The notes under the pieces: generated by a model
Database searches by the model: none
Seen by the model: the letters and a program-made list of their open reading frames with translations, nothing else
Told to the model about the DNA's origin: nothing
In this document: piece after piece, positions 10,623-21,360 of the stretch
Layout: every line of letters starts with the position of its first letter
How positions within the stretch are numbered: position 1 is the first letter of the stretch
DNA from: Lineolata rhizophorae
Lineage: Eukaryota; Ascomycota; Dothideomycetes; Lineolatales; Lineolataceae
DNA: 31,958 bases
Direction of reading: 5' to 3'
Assembly: GCA_010093515.1 (NCBI GenBank)
Contig: MU001701.1
Location: 213,588 to 245,545 of the forward strand
Made by a program: the position numbers and the translations under genes

Positions 10623-12737
10623 AGCAGGCGCGACCCATGGCCCGGCGAACGGTGGTGGATGGACCCACGGGCCCAGCAGCAGAACGCGGGCTTGGCCTGG
10701 CCGGGAGCCCCCGGCCGCGGCCCCCTGGTCCCGCCCTGAGGCCCAGGGGCCCCGCGCGCAGCGCCCGCCTCTCCCTCCCCCTCTGACCCCGAAAGCGGTT
10801 TACGGCGGCATGCGTGGATAATGCTTGCCGCGAGCCATCCAACGCACGCCGCCTGACTCGCCGCCCGATCAGCAACGCAACTCTGAGCACGCCAGCTGAT
10901 GCTCGGCCGGGCAACGCCAGGGGCAATCGAAAGGGAGCAAATCCCCTCCAACTCCAGGCCCTGCTCGCTCTGTCTCCCTGCAAGCGCTCGCCGCCTCTGC
11001 ATCGTCGGCTGTCGGTGCAGCGCAGGCAAAATCTCCACCGGAAATGCATCGCGGACCCGGGCCTTGCCGCCTGCTGGCTTGCTGCAACCCGCCGCCCGGG
11101 ATGCAAAATTATCCTCATTATATTTTGTCGCCGCGCTCTGCCCGGCCGCCCACGGCGCCGGTCACGGTCCCGGTACATTATGTACGAAGAACTAATTATT
11201 GACAGAACCGCCTTTAGCAGCTTTCTTTGCGCGCGCAATGACGATCGCCGTGAGTCTTTGGTCGCCTGCTTGGCCCTCTGATTCAGGTTACCTGATGAAT
11301 CCCAAACGCCAGCGATAAACCTTCGTGCCGGGCGAACCGCGAGCGGCAGCCAGCGGCGCCGCCCGCGCGCGCTCCGTCCGGCGTCCGCCTCTCTTGGTCG
11401 CCCTCCATGCTTCCTTCGCTCTGCTGCTTTGGCGCATCCGGTTCGAACAGGCTTCCCAGCACGACGTTATTATTTGCTTGCCCCGCCCAAATCTCCAAGA
11501 GAGCAAAGATCCAGTTTCCCCAAATCTTGCCGAAGTTACGGCCGGGCACGCGGACCGCCAATCAGCGCCGCCGCTCGCGGTGTGCGCGGCCTCCTTCCAA
11601 TCAGCACCCCGGCCCAAAACAGGTCTCTGATCTCCCTGTCGCTGCTAGGTGCTTCGGTTTCTGCTTCCACCGGGGCCACCGCACACCTGGCATGCATGTC
11701 TCTCATCCCCTCTACACTGCCCCTCTCTCGCTCTCTTTCTCGCGATCGACCGAGTCTGTTGACTCGTCGGACGTGCTGTCTGCGTTGTCGTCGCGCACAG
11801 CAACACCAGACAACAAACGGCCCCGCTTCGCATCCTAACACAGGCCGCCTCGCGCAATGGTCCCCGGGGCCCGCGCACCCGGCCGTGTCGCGCGCCGTTT
11901 AGGGCTCACCTATCAGGTGAGCAGCGCGCACGCATTTGAAACCGCACGGCAGTTGGCCCTTCACGACTCCGCGTCGCTCGAGCAAATGTGTGCGTGCATG
12001 TATCCCCATCTTCTCTGCGTGTGTATGGTGTAGCTGTAGGCCCGGGCGTCCGCCATCCAGCCAGCCAAAGCAGCGTGGCCGCCCCTCCACCGGCCAGGCC
12101 GACGGGACGCAGAGCCTGCCGCAGCCGCCCGCGAGGTGTCCGTTGGCGTGGCAATCGCCGGCTGGCAAGATCTCCTCTCGCCGGAGAGGGGCGGGTAGGT
12201 AGGTTGACGCGAACCCGCTTTGGACGGTAGGGCCGGCGGAAACGGTCTAGTGAGGCAAGCCACCGAAACCGGAGATGGGATGGTTTGGGGCTGAGCGGAG
12301 CGGGCCCGTTGGACTTGACTTGGACTGGAGGAGGGGCGGGAAACAAAACAGCACGATCTTAGTGCTTGCTCCAACAGTACTACTACGTAAGGAGGCTGGC
12401 TCGGCTTGCGTCGTTGCTTCTTCGTCGTCCTCGTGGTTCGAACTTGAGGCGAGAGAGATCGTGTTTTAGAGTTTCAGCGGTACTAAGGCAGATCCGGGTG
12501 TGCTTCACATCAATGGCGCGATCGCTACTCCGCACTCAGGCACGTCCACGATTCCAAGCCTGAAGAACAAAAAGGAAATAAAACCCTTTCGTGGCTACTG
12601 CACTGAAATTTACAGTCGGTCCTTGTGCGTCCGTGGGCTCTTCCAAAGCATCCCTAGTCTCTAGATGAAGCTCCTATCGTTCATCAGACACCACCAATTT
12701 GAAGGCAAATACGTGTACAGGCGGGAGTCACCCAGAC

Positions 12738-12748
12738 GTACTCCGTAC
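12738..12748. repeat. GTACTCCGTAC motif
   Basis: This 11-base near-palindrome recurs as GTACTCCGTAT at 13017-13027. GCGGAGTA cores appear near 3915 and 20105. Every copy I saw is in gene-free sequence. It resembles a short motif that recurs between genes in ascomycetes; its function is unknown. Confidence 0.4.
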
Positions 12749-15512
12749 CTTGCCTTTAATGAAGCCACTTGGCAAATAACCAAGTCACACGCCAGAGCAC
12801 TCTCACCATAAATGCGACATGTACAGAATAGATACATGCAAGAGGAGGAGATTAGCGAAGGACCACGCCCATCGTATCAATCAGGGCACGTTACCGCGGC
12901 CTTAATACCTTCAACCCTCGCATTTGCCACCCAGCATCTTTCAATCTCCTCCATTGCGCAGGCCACGCATGATTATTCCCTTTCTCTTATCTGCTTCTCT
13001 TCTAACTGCTGCGCGTGTACTCCGTATCTACAACATTACCACCGCGCCCGCCCGCAGGAGGCCGAACGAAATAAGCCCGAAAAATTCCACGGGGCCTTCC
13101 ACCGACAACGCTCTCCGCCCAGCACCCCGGCACCGTGCGCAATGCACATTACAGGGGCGTCCCGCCCTCCCAAGCCCTGCCTAGCCGCGCCGACGACGAG
13201 CCAACCACCGCCCAGCGCGGCCGCGCGCGCCCCTTTCCGCTTCCGGGCTCTCGTCTTGTGGCTGGCGCACGCCCCGCCCGGCGCCGGGCGGCGGCGCTAA
13301 AGCCGCATTGGAGAGGCGGCGGCGGCGGCGGAGCGCCCGGGCGCCACTGGGAGATTACTGGTTGGTTAAGCGGGCTAGGGGGCGCCCGAGGTTGGCAAAG
13401 CAGCGGGGTGCGAAAATGCTAAATGCGCAAAAATAGGCTGGCCGTGCGGACGTGTTACACGAGGGAGGCCCCCCCCCCTTTTTTTCAATTTTGGAAGTTT
13501 GGGAGACGAGCGGAATGACGCATACGTACGATGAGGGATGGACAGCCAGGCGTATTTGATCACGTCAATTTCTTGCTGAAATGCGAGATTGGGGTCGGGG
13601 ATGGAATTGGTCGTCTCCTTTTTTTTTTTTCGTCTTGCTCTCGCTCACGCTTACGGCATGGATGAAGCCGGGAGGTTGCGCCGGAGCTGCGGCGGAAATG
13701 CGAGCACTGGACAAGCTCGGTACCGCGGTTCTTCGATCCAGACAAGAGCCTCAATCTCCACTGTGCAACCATCAATCAACACCAATCCCGCCCGGCTCAG
13801 GACTTACCCGGCGCTGCCCTCCCCGCCATCTTTGCCTCCCCTCAACGGGTCTCTACGTACGCACTAACGTAACAGGAAACTAGCCCAGCAAACCACGTCC
13901 AAACCATCCAACCCATTCCAAGGTAGGTAGACCTCGAAAGTCTCGAGTCTCCGCCAGCCGTGCACGCCCCGAGGCCAGCCCAGGCCCCAGCCTATCCGCC
14001 TATCTCAAACTCTAATCCTATTGTTGGCCGCTCGACCCGCCCGCCGACTCGTTCCGATCCTGTACATACATGTACTTTGCCCCACCACCCCCTCCCCAGC
14101 TTCGTCGTCGGCCCTCTTTCCATTCCTTTCACACACAGTTGTAACCCACCTAGAACTAGTTCGTCAAAACCGGCCTCCTCGGCCCTTTTCCAGCCGGGCC
14201 TGGCGCCCGTTTAGGCCGCGCTACGTTGGCGCCCTAGCCCGAACGGGCCGGGGAGGGGGGCGAAGCCGGGCTCCGATCGAGGGCGAGGGGGATCGTCAGG
14301 GACCGGGCGCGAGGCGCTAGGACGGATGGGTTGGTGGTCGCGAGAGGGAGGCGAGAGAGGGGGAGATGTCTGTGCGGTGGTGAAGTCACGAGATGCGAGC
14401 GAGCGTTTTAGTGTTTGCCGTTTGATGGTTGGGTTGGGCCTGGCCCCGCCAACAGACGTCATGGTGGAAGCGCCGTGTGGACGTGCCGTACGTGCGCGTG
14501 CGGCGAGCGTGGTAGGTAGGCTGTGCCCCGTATCTACGACTACGTATGTTGCACGTACGGACGGACAATTTGCAAGTGGAACCGGCTGACGATGAGACGA
14601 GAAATGGTGAAGACCGTGCCGTGATTGCCGTCGGGTTTGGTAGTGGTGTTGATTGTCTGCACATACGGTACACACAGCCACCGGGCCAAGTGAAGTGGGT
14701 CGACTGGTCGTCTAAGGGGCCCACTCATGCTCGAACAACGGCGGGCTGCTGGTCTTTTGGGTGCAGGGAGACGCAGGCTGCAATGCAGGTCCGCGGCTGG
14801 CGTCACGGCGGCAGCAGGAGGACGCCACGGTGGAATTTTTGAACAGCCATGCTGAGCAGAGAGACCCTTTTGTCTATCGACTGATCCGCACTCACTCAGC
14901 CCATTGACAGCCACCAACACACGCAGCGTTTACGCGCAGAAAAGTCGTCTTCAAACCAAACCTCTACCCCGCCATCGTCCATCCACCCGTCCTATCCCAA
15001 TCCTACCCACGCCAATCCGCAGGTACGTGCATCTCGGGTCCTCGCGTGGATCGTCGCCAAGCAAACCCTCCAAAAGAACCCTCTTTGTGCGACATTGACA
15101 GCCCACCATCACGGATCGGGTGCACGCCGTCCACCCATAATTCCGGCAGGACGGGTTTTGTGCTCGAGGTGGGGGCGTCCCGGGGCTTGGGCCTAGGACG
15201 GTCGCCTATGGTAAATGTCGTGCTACAGTACGTTGACCGCCACGGTAGGGGGGGTTTTTGCGCTACCTAGCTTCCAGGGCTGGGGATGCTCCGTGAGCCT
15301 CTTGCAGGGACTAACGAGTGCAGTTTGGCGCGTTTTGCGATTTCGGGTTTGTCGTGAGTGCGTTGGGCTGGACGGCGTGTCTTTAGGCATCTGCTCCGCA
15401 TGCATGGAGGTACGTACATGTGAAAGGAATCAAAGGACACCGAGGTGGGTGGAAGTACATATACACATATATTTAAATCATGCGGCGCAATAATTTGCGT
15501 GAAGATCGTGAC

Positions 15513-15554
15513 GCATATGTATGTATCTACGCATGGTGCATATGTATATATAAA
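15513..15554 (+). promoter_or_regulatory. TATA-like site with an upstream direct repeat
   Basis: TATATATAAA (15545-15554) is preceded by two copies of GCATATGTAT, at 15513-15522 and 15538-15547, the second overlapping the TATA box. Downstream sequence is pyrimidine-rich for about 30 bases. No convincing coding region follows, so this may be a non-coding promoter or a chance AT run inside GC-rich sequence. Confidence 0.3.
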
Positions 15555-16587
15555 CGGGCGCTATCTCCTCCGCACCTATCCGGGCCTTGACCGATGATCT
15601 GTACCCCCGGTTGCGCGCAGATCATGTCCCTTTTGCGACCCCAGCACTGCGCGCTACCCTCCATCTATATATATTTCTTCGCGCACTCTTGAGCCTGCAT
15701 GGCTGCGATAACTTCGCAGCACGGTGCCGCCGCTGCACCAATTGCGATCGTACGTTGTCTGTATCGCGGACTGAGGAATGCAAGTGAAGACTGGAAGGAA
15801 AAATGTCGGCTGTCCGCTTAGGCACATGTTAGGCATGTCCAAATAGCATCGCGCACTCTGTCCTGCGGCCCATTGCACTAAATCAATTTGTCCTTCCAGA
15901 TCAACATGCGTTATCTTGGTGGGCGGCGGCAGGCGCGCTTCGCACGGCGAGATGACAGGTCTTCTGTTTCTCGTACCTCAAAATGCATGGGGTGATCTAG
16001 TCTACTTGTCTTGGCTCCACAGCCTGGGCGTGAGACGTCTACCCGAGCACCTACAAACAACCGCTTCCTCCTGGCCCTCCTTTTTTTTTCTTACTTTTTC
16101 GTGGTTGTTTCGGCGCGCTATTGCCGCTGTATAGCCCAGGATCGCACGCGCGCCTGCAGACTGCCGCTTCAATCCCGACTGCGCACTAGAAGCCTCCCGC
16201 ACTGTGGCGCATATAGGAACATATGCGTACCTGCGGTGAGCTTCGGAGGCCGTTGCAGCTGCAGCAGCATTTCGAGCCGCCATTTCAGCGCGACGGATGC
16301 CGGTCGGGCTGCTTGCGCGCAGGGACGACAGCGCAAGTACAATCTGGGCAACCGACGTGTACGCATCCATCCGCTATCTTTTCCAGCCGGATCCTTCCTT
16401 TCTTCCATCCACCCGCCCTCCATCCACCAGCCGCAAAATCCCCATCCTCCTCCAATGGCAGATTTCTCCCTTCCGCCGCGGTGGTCAGCACCACCCCACC
16501 ACGCGTCTACCCACCGCCCTTCCGCGCCCCTGGTTCCTGAGCCCGCCCCCGCCCCTCCATCGCTTAGCCGTGGTGGGTCATGCGTCC

Positions 16588-16610
16588 ATGTGGTGTGTGT
16601 GTGTGTGTGC
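16588..16610. repeat. GT dinucleotide microsatellite
   Basis: A run of about eight GT units (gtggtgtgtgtgtgtgtgtg) lies within gene-free sequence. Confidence 0.8.
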
Positions 16611-17199
16611 CCCTCGCCTGCGATCGCCACCGCATCCCAGGTGCCCCTCCTCGCCAGGAACAACCCACGGTCTTCAACGCCCGTCTAACCACCCCGGCCG
16701 GGCGGCGGCGGAAGACTCGCGGCGAGGCTTGGCAGCGGTGCGCTCGGCCTGTTTGCCCTGGATAGCTGGCCTGTATGTAGGGTGCCGAGCGAGGCTGGGG
16801 CCACGGGGACGAGCTCGGAAGCCGGATTAGGCAGGCGGCGGGAGCCTGTGGCTGGGGGAGTGAGGCGTGATGCGGTGCGGAGCTGCGTGTTGTGGTATGC
16901 GCCATGGAAAGGAGGGGCTGCAAGGGGGACTAGTTTCGTTATTCCCTTTTCTTTTTTTTTCCCCTCCTCAAGAATATTTTTTATTTTGGATTTCGGCTTT
17001 TCTTGTGTAGTGGTGTTGGTGACGGTGATGGTGGCGGTTGCACCGCATAAGCACTCCTTTCCCAGCCGGGCGTAGCGGGGCTGACGGATCCGCGACAAGA
17101 CCCCGAGCGCGAACGAGCGCGAAATGCAAGGTCCGCGGCTTAGGCAGGTACGAGCGTGCGCATATACGCGGATGAGGTGAGGTTGGCGCGGTTAGGCAC

Positions 17200-17248
17200 G
17201 GTACCTGAGCCGGTGCGGCGCGTGAGCCGGTCGGTACCTGTGTACCTG
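17200..17248. repeat. GGTACCTG / GAGCCGGT short repeat cluster
   Basis: GGTACCTG occurs at 17200-17207 and 17233-17240, with a partial TGTACCTG copy at 17241-17248. Between them GAGCCGGT appears twice. No gene can be assigned to this cluster. Confidence 0.5.
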
Positions 17249-18975
17249 CGTTGTGTCTTACACCAGTCGGGCGGAGTGTTTCAGCCCTCGTGGACGTTCG
17301 GTAACTTCGGTTGCGGTTGGGCTGAGGCTGGGGTCACGCGGGGTGGAGGCGAGATTGGGAGATGCTAGAGGCTGCGTCATGGCTGGTTGTCAGGAGAGTG
17401 GTGCTTCGTTCGTGGCGTGGTTTGAAGGTGAGGACGGGGTGTGTGTCAGCCATTCTGAGCTAGTGATGAGTGAGTCGGCGGGCCACGGTGGCGGAGGACA
17501 ACTTGGGATGGCAAGCACTCCGATCCTTGAGGCTCTGGTTTGCGTGAGCTGTGGATCATCACTGCTTGTTCAAAGCCATTCTTTGGCTTTCAACAGAAAA
17601 AGGAGCCGAATGCTGATACCTCGAAGACTTTCCCTCGGGCCGCAGTACAACTGAACTCTCCTCAAAACAGCTCAGATTAGCTGGCGAGCTTCGTAAGGAC
17701 CACCGTACAACGAAGCTCATCTTGAAGAGGGCTTATCGAAATGTTGGAGCCGTAGGCTAAAGAAGATTCAGCGCTACCTCCGTGTGAAAGCTGCTCTTCA
17801 ATTAAGCCGTATCCGGAGTATAGTCTTGTCCACATGTTCTACGGTACACAAAATATCTCAACTATCGACGCTTGTTCGTGTCTTCAGTTTTACACTATCA
17901 GCGCACTGACTTTGATTCACTATTAAATAGCTGAGTTAAAAAGGTCTTATATACATATTCTCTAATGCACGTGTTGGTACTTGGTAAGCTAGCATTTGCG
18001 ACTCTAGGTCCGCGTTGAAACTTAGTTTCACCCGTCTGTCCTAATAGGTCTAAAACTGCGGCCCCTGCTCCATTTTTCAGAAAACAGGTAAGGGCGCCTA
18101 CTATAGTCCTCTACGCCATGGCTTTCGTCTGACTTTGCTTAAACCCCTCACCATAAATGTCAAAGGCACTAACTGGGAGATGCTGATCCAAAACGATAGA
18201 TTGTATCCGTGCCAGATATCTAAACCCTTTAGTAACTAGGTAAGTTTACATTTTGGGTATCCTAAAAAAGAATACGAGGTACCTAAATTGCTAGCATCCG
18301 AGACCCTTAAAACCACACAAGTGACTTACCAGTAAGCTCATGAGGCCAGCCCCGTGGAAGCTCGTCCTGGCACCGCCTACCTAGTTCCAACGGCCTCCAC
18401 CTGCTTAAGGGAGGACGGCGAGGGAGTGACTGGTGGGAGTGTTGTTTGTCTCCACGGGGACGTCTGAGCATATTTGTGAGGAGAGCCCTTGTATAGATCG
18501 CTCTGTTGCTGCCGAATCAGCTTAGTGATCCGATTATGTTATAATCATCAACGATATCCATTTGTACCTCCTTTCGACGGTGGTGAGCAGTCGAATAATA
18601 TGGAAACGAAAACAAAGAAGTTTCTAACACTTGCGCCTAAGTGGAACAAACAATTTGTCTAACGCTCCGCGAGACATTGATCGCACTTTTGACTTTCATG
18701 GTCACTTTCTAGATAGTCAACATATTGTGTGTGTCTACCAAGCGTGCATTGTATTCTTACAAGTTTCAATCTATTTTTTTTTTTTTTCAATTTCGGGGCT
18801 TACGATATTCCCGCAATGCGTGTACTCGGGTGGGGGATAGAATTGAAAGCTTGTAAACTTTCTCCACGTGTCTTTGACCTTCCAAGAAACACATACGTGC
18901 TAGGAATTATTCGTCCCAATCGACTTCCATTCCTGATCTTGAGCTCTAAAATATAGCAGCGCATCTCCCACCCAC

Positions 18976-19614
18976 CTACTCGATCGCCGGCGACTCCGGA
19001 TTCCAGTCGCGCAGCGCGCGCTTGCGCGTGATGCTGGACATGACGGTGACCTTGTAGACGTTGATGCAGCCATGGCCGCGGGCGAAGCGGCCTATCTGGA
19101 CCAGCTCGTCCGGCAGCGTCCAGCGGCGCGCCTCCCAGCTGTCCCACGACGGGTTGTACCACTCGAGGCGGGCGTCGCCCGCGAGCTCCGATTCGACCGT
19201 CGGCACCAGCTGGATAGGCGGGTCCTTGCCAACGTAGCTGCCCACCCAGCGGTTGCGCGTCTCCGGGTCCGTCGCCGCCGCCCGCATCTTCAGCCGCGTC
19301 CACCCGCAGCGCACTTCCTCGTACTCGAAGTGGGCGTCGGTCCACGAGCGCCGCGAGTAGCTGGCCGCGTCGCGCTGCACGGACGTGTCGAACTGGCCCG
19401 TGACGTTGAGGTACTCGGCGTTGTCGAGGGCCTGGTGCCAGGTCTCCGCGCTCAGCTCTTCTTGGGTGAACTTGCGGGGTGGCGAAGAAGGTGGGGACTG
19501 CTCAGGCTGTTGGGACTGCTCGTTGTGTTTGTCTTGCAGTGCTCGCTGGTCCGCGTCCATTGCGTCTGGATCGCGCTTGATTTCTGGATCGCGCTTGATG
19601 TCTTGATCGGGCAT
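18976..19614 (-). CDS. Small orphan protein, 212 aa, with N-terminal IKRDPD repeats
   Basis: I do not recognise this protein. The frame opens at a TAA near 19652. The first ATG is at 19614, and a second ATG lies 18 codons later (MDADQ). The N-terminus carries imperfect 6-8-residue repeats (DIKRDPEIKRDPDAMD), which extend upstream of the ATG as IKFDPD, so the DNA repeat is older than the current start. A Pro/Gln-rich disordered stretch follows to about residue 50. The rest is Trp-rich and looks folded (SWTDAHFEYEEVRCGW, RLEWYNPSWDSWEARRW, GCINVYKVTVMSS). No signal peptide or membrane segment is seen. GC content is clearly higher than in the AT-shifted DNA on both sides, which supports real coding use. 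No intron is needed. It could be a lineage-specific gene or a surviving domain of a larger one. Confidence 0.6.
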   Translation of the reverse strand: MPDQDIKRDPEIKRDPDAMDADQRALQDKHNEQSQQPEQSPPSSPPRKFTQEELSAETWHQALDNAEYLNVTGQFDTSVQRDAASYSRRSWTDAHFEYEEVRCGWTRLKMRAAATDPETRNRWVGSYVGKDPPIQLVPTVESELAGDARLEWYNPSWDSWEARRWTLPDELVQIGRFARGHGCINVYKVTVMSSITRKRALRDWNPESPAIE

Positions 19615-19638
19615 GACGTCTGGATCGAACTTGATGCT
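19555..19638. repeat. Imperfect 18-24-bp tandem repeats encoding IKxDPD units
   Basis: The core TCTGGATCGCGCTTGAT and variants recur three to four times, spanning the start of the orphan gene and continuing upstream of its ATG. The units read as IKFDPD, IKRDPE and IKRDPD on the minus strand. Confidence 0.7.
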
Positions 19639-20669
19639 AGCTTGTTGCTCGTGTTAGGATTCGGTAGTTGGCTCGTTCTTAATACTCGAGCCGTGTTGTG
19701 TGGCCGGGTCGTGTTGGTCTTCCGGCTTGTCCTTTATGACTGGACTATCCCGCAGGTAGAATTGGCCGTACAGCTTGTATTGGCCGTGTTGGCTGCTATA
19801 GCTCAGTCAGTATGGTAAATTGCAGTGGTTACCCCAGCCTATATGTTTGCTCTACACTCGTAAGTTGGTACAGGCGAAAGAGTTAGTGATAGCCTGCCCT
19901 TTATATGATCGTCCGAAGGTACTTAGTATGATCTATAAAACACACCAGAAAGATCCTAAAAACAATGTAACGTTGTTATGCTATTAGATTGAATATAGAG
20001 TGAAAGAATATCGTAAATTGAATAACAGATCTTTTTACTTTAATTTTCTAGAGCTGTGATAGATTAAAACGACAAATATTTGATAACTACCACCAAAGTA
20101 ACTGCGGAGTATATTACGATCCATAATAACATCGGATTAGAGGTCTATGATATGGAGGCATTAAAGTTAAAGCTCTTCATTACGGATGTAGTATAGGGAC
20201 AAGTAGCACAAATTAAGTTGATAAGCACACCATCGCTGTGCCAATACGTCCGGCTGTTGTATTGAAGGGGCCAGTTTCAAAGGAGTTATGGAGAGTCATA
20301 ACTTCACTATTGCTCTCACATGATACCCCGTTAGTCTACACATCACGTGTACCGACAAGCGAACTCAGAGAGCTCTTTATGTAGACACTCTGTTTCCAAT
20401 AATACAGTTTATGTCAATTCCGGTGTGGGCGCAGGTGCTCACACTACGTGAGGTTGTCTACTTGGAAATCTCAATGGGGAGAGCAGGGGTAGTGAATTAC
20501 AGCGATGGAGCATTGTTGCTATGCAATCGCGGCTCATTAACACATAAATATTTCTCTTATAGTAGCTCCTTGAGCTCGTATTAGTTTGTCATGACAGAGA
20601 CTTCCTTGAGCAACTGCCATAACTCGCCACTATGCCTTCAAGCCGCAAATTCATGGCGTCTTGGGTCAG

Positions 20670-20861
20670 CTAGTTGAATATAGAAACGCTTGCAACAACA
20701 CCTAATCCAATCATTGATGTTGGCATGTCGCCCACACCAAATTGGCTTGTGAATGCCTTGTGGAGCTCATGTATCAGAATCACACTACTCATAGCTAAAA
20801 TGCTTCGCCGTAAGAAGGGTCTATTGTACTTTGCTAGCAATATGATATTATGCAGGTTCAC
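20670..20861 (-). pseudogene. Possible relic of a fungal HExxH metallopeptidase-like gene
   Basis: A 63-codon open stretch reads MSSVILIHELHKAFTSQFG followed by a Gly-rich GLGVVAS segment. The HELHK core sits where fungal zinc metallopeptidase-like proteins carry HELxH, but the second His is Lys. A neighbouring frame just upstream reads KICPG, a pattern sometimes found before the HExxH helix, so a frame change is possible. A stop follows SIFN, yet the same frame then stays open for about 26 more codons. The surroundings are AT-rich with no usable gene structure. Chance resemblance cannot be excluded. Confidence 0.22.
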
Positions 20862-21136
20862 CTGGACAAATTTTCAACCACACGCCTATTCCGCTCTCAA
20901 ACGCTTCTAACCCGCAATTACTTTTCATTGGCTCTGTCTGGCTTCTTAATCACCAGATTCTTATTTCAAACGTTTTACGTGTGGCATATTCTGGAGGATC
21001 GGCTCTCGCGATATTTAGTGGTCAGATGAGTGTCTTGGGAAGCTGCAGGGTTGCAGCACAGCAACTGCAGTCTGATCCAAAGTGAGAATAGTACTAAGGA
21101 GTACTGCTCCTCGCCATGCTCTCCCTGGCGTTCGAA

Positions 21137-21156
21137 GCCGACCAAGACTGGTCGGC
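21137..21156. promoter_or_regulatory. 20-bp inverted repeat with everted CCG-N12-CGG half-sites
   Basis: Arms of 8 bases (GCCGACCA and TGGTCGGC) flank the 4-base spacer AGAC with perfect pairing. It ends 12 bases before a TATA box. CCG/CGG triplets in inverted orientation are the classic target of fungal Zn2Cys6 dimers, so this is a good candidate operator. The match is seen; the binding is inferred. Confidence 0.5.
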
Positions 21157-21168
21157 GCTTAAGAACTG

Positions 21169-21360
21169 TATATAAAAGCGTCAAGGCTCTTAGACAAAGA
21201 CCTGGTTTATCAGCTCAGACTTCCATCTCTGCTACCCAAGCACTTCAAATTAAATCTCAAACTATCCATCAAGTTCACCTCCGGATCCTATCTTCATACT
21301 ACCCTTTTTAATCACATCCACACCCCTTGATATCTTCCTGCCAGCTCTTCCTTCAATTGA
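21169..21360 (+). promoter_or_regulatory. Core promoter-like module: TATA box and CT-rich leader
   Basis: TATATAAAA (21169-21177) is followed after about 35 bases by a CT-rich, ATG-free stretch (about 21210-21360) typical of a fungal 5' leader. AGTAAGCC near 21367 could be a splice donor. Downstream I find only short frames, so the gene it served may be lost, decayed or non-coding. Confidence 0.4.

Larger units (their letters stand above)
9667..18975. other. About 9.3 kb without a supportable protein gene
   Basis: No frame here resembles a known family or shows a coherent exon chain. The left end (9667 to about 11000) should be the promoter and 5' leader of the proline-rich protein gene. Bases 10000-17600 are mostly GC-rich and carry CT/GA tracts, T-runs (near 13619, 16080, 16950 and 18774), GGC triplet runs (about 13310-13335), a GT microsatellite, TATA-like sites and scattered short open frames on both strands. 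Bases about 17650-18950 are AT-shifted with many TA dinucleotides and stops in all frames, which could be mutated repeat debris. Long non-coding transcripts or an unusually large regulatory region are possible but unproven. Confidence 0.45.

Noticed and set aside
10250-11238. Two overlapping minus-strand frames of 262 and 309 codons
   Set aside because: Both are Arg/Ser/Ala-rich text across a polypurine tract and promoter region, with no family resemblance and competing open frames on both strands.
12420-12450. TTCGAAC / GGTTCGAAC strings that recall a tRNA T-arm
   Set aside because: I could not pair acceptor, D and anticodon arms around this or similar strings elsewhere, so no tRNA is called.
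12812-13300. Plus-strand frame of 162 codons with a true ATG
   Set aside because: Composition changes midway from AT-mixed to GC-rich, and there is no domain or homolog I recognise.
16002-16370. Minus-strand frame of 122 codons with an Ala-rich helix-like segment and a true ATG
   Set aside because: The C-terminal part is coded by a T-run plus simple sequence and nothing supports expression. It was the best of the spacer frames but remains unsupported.
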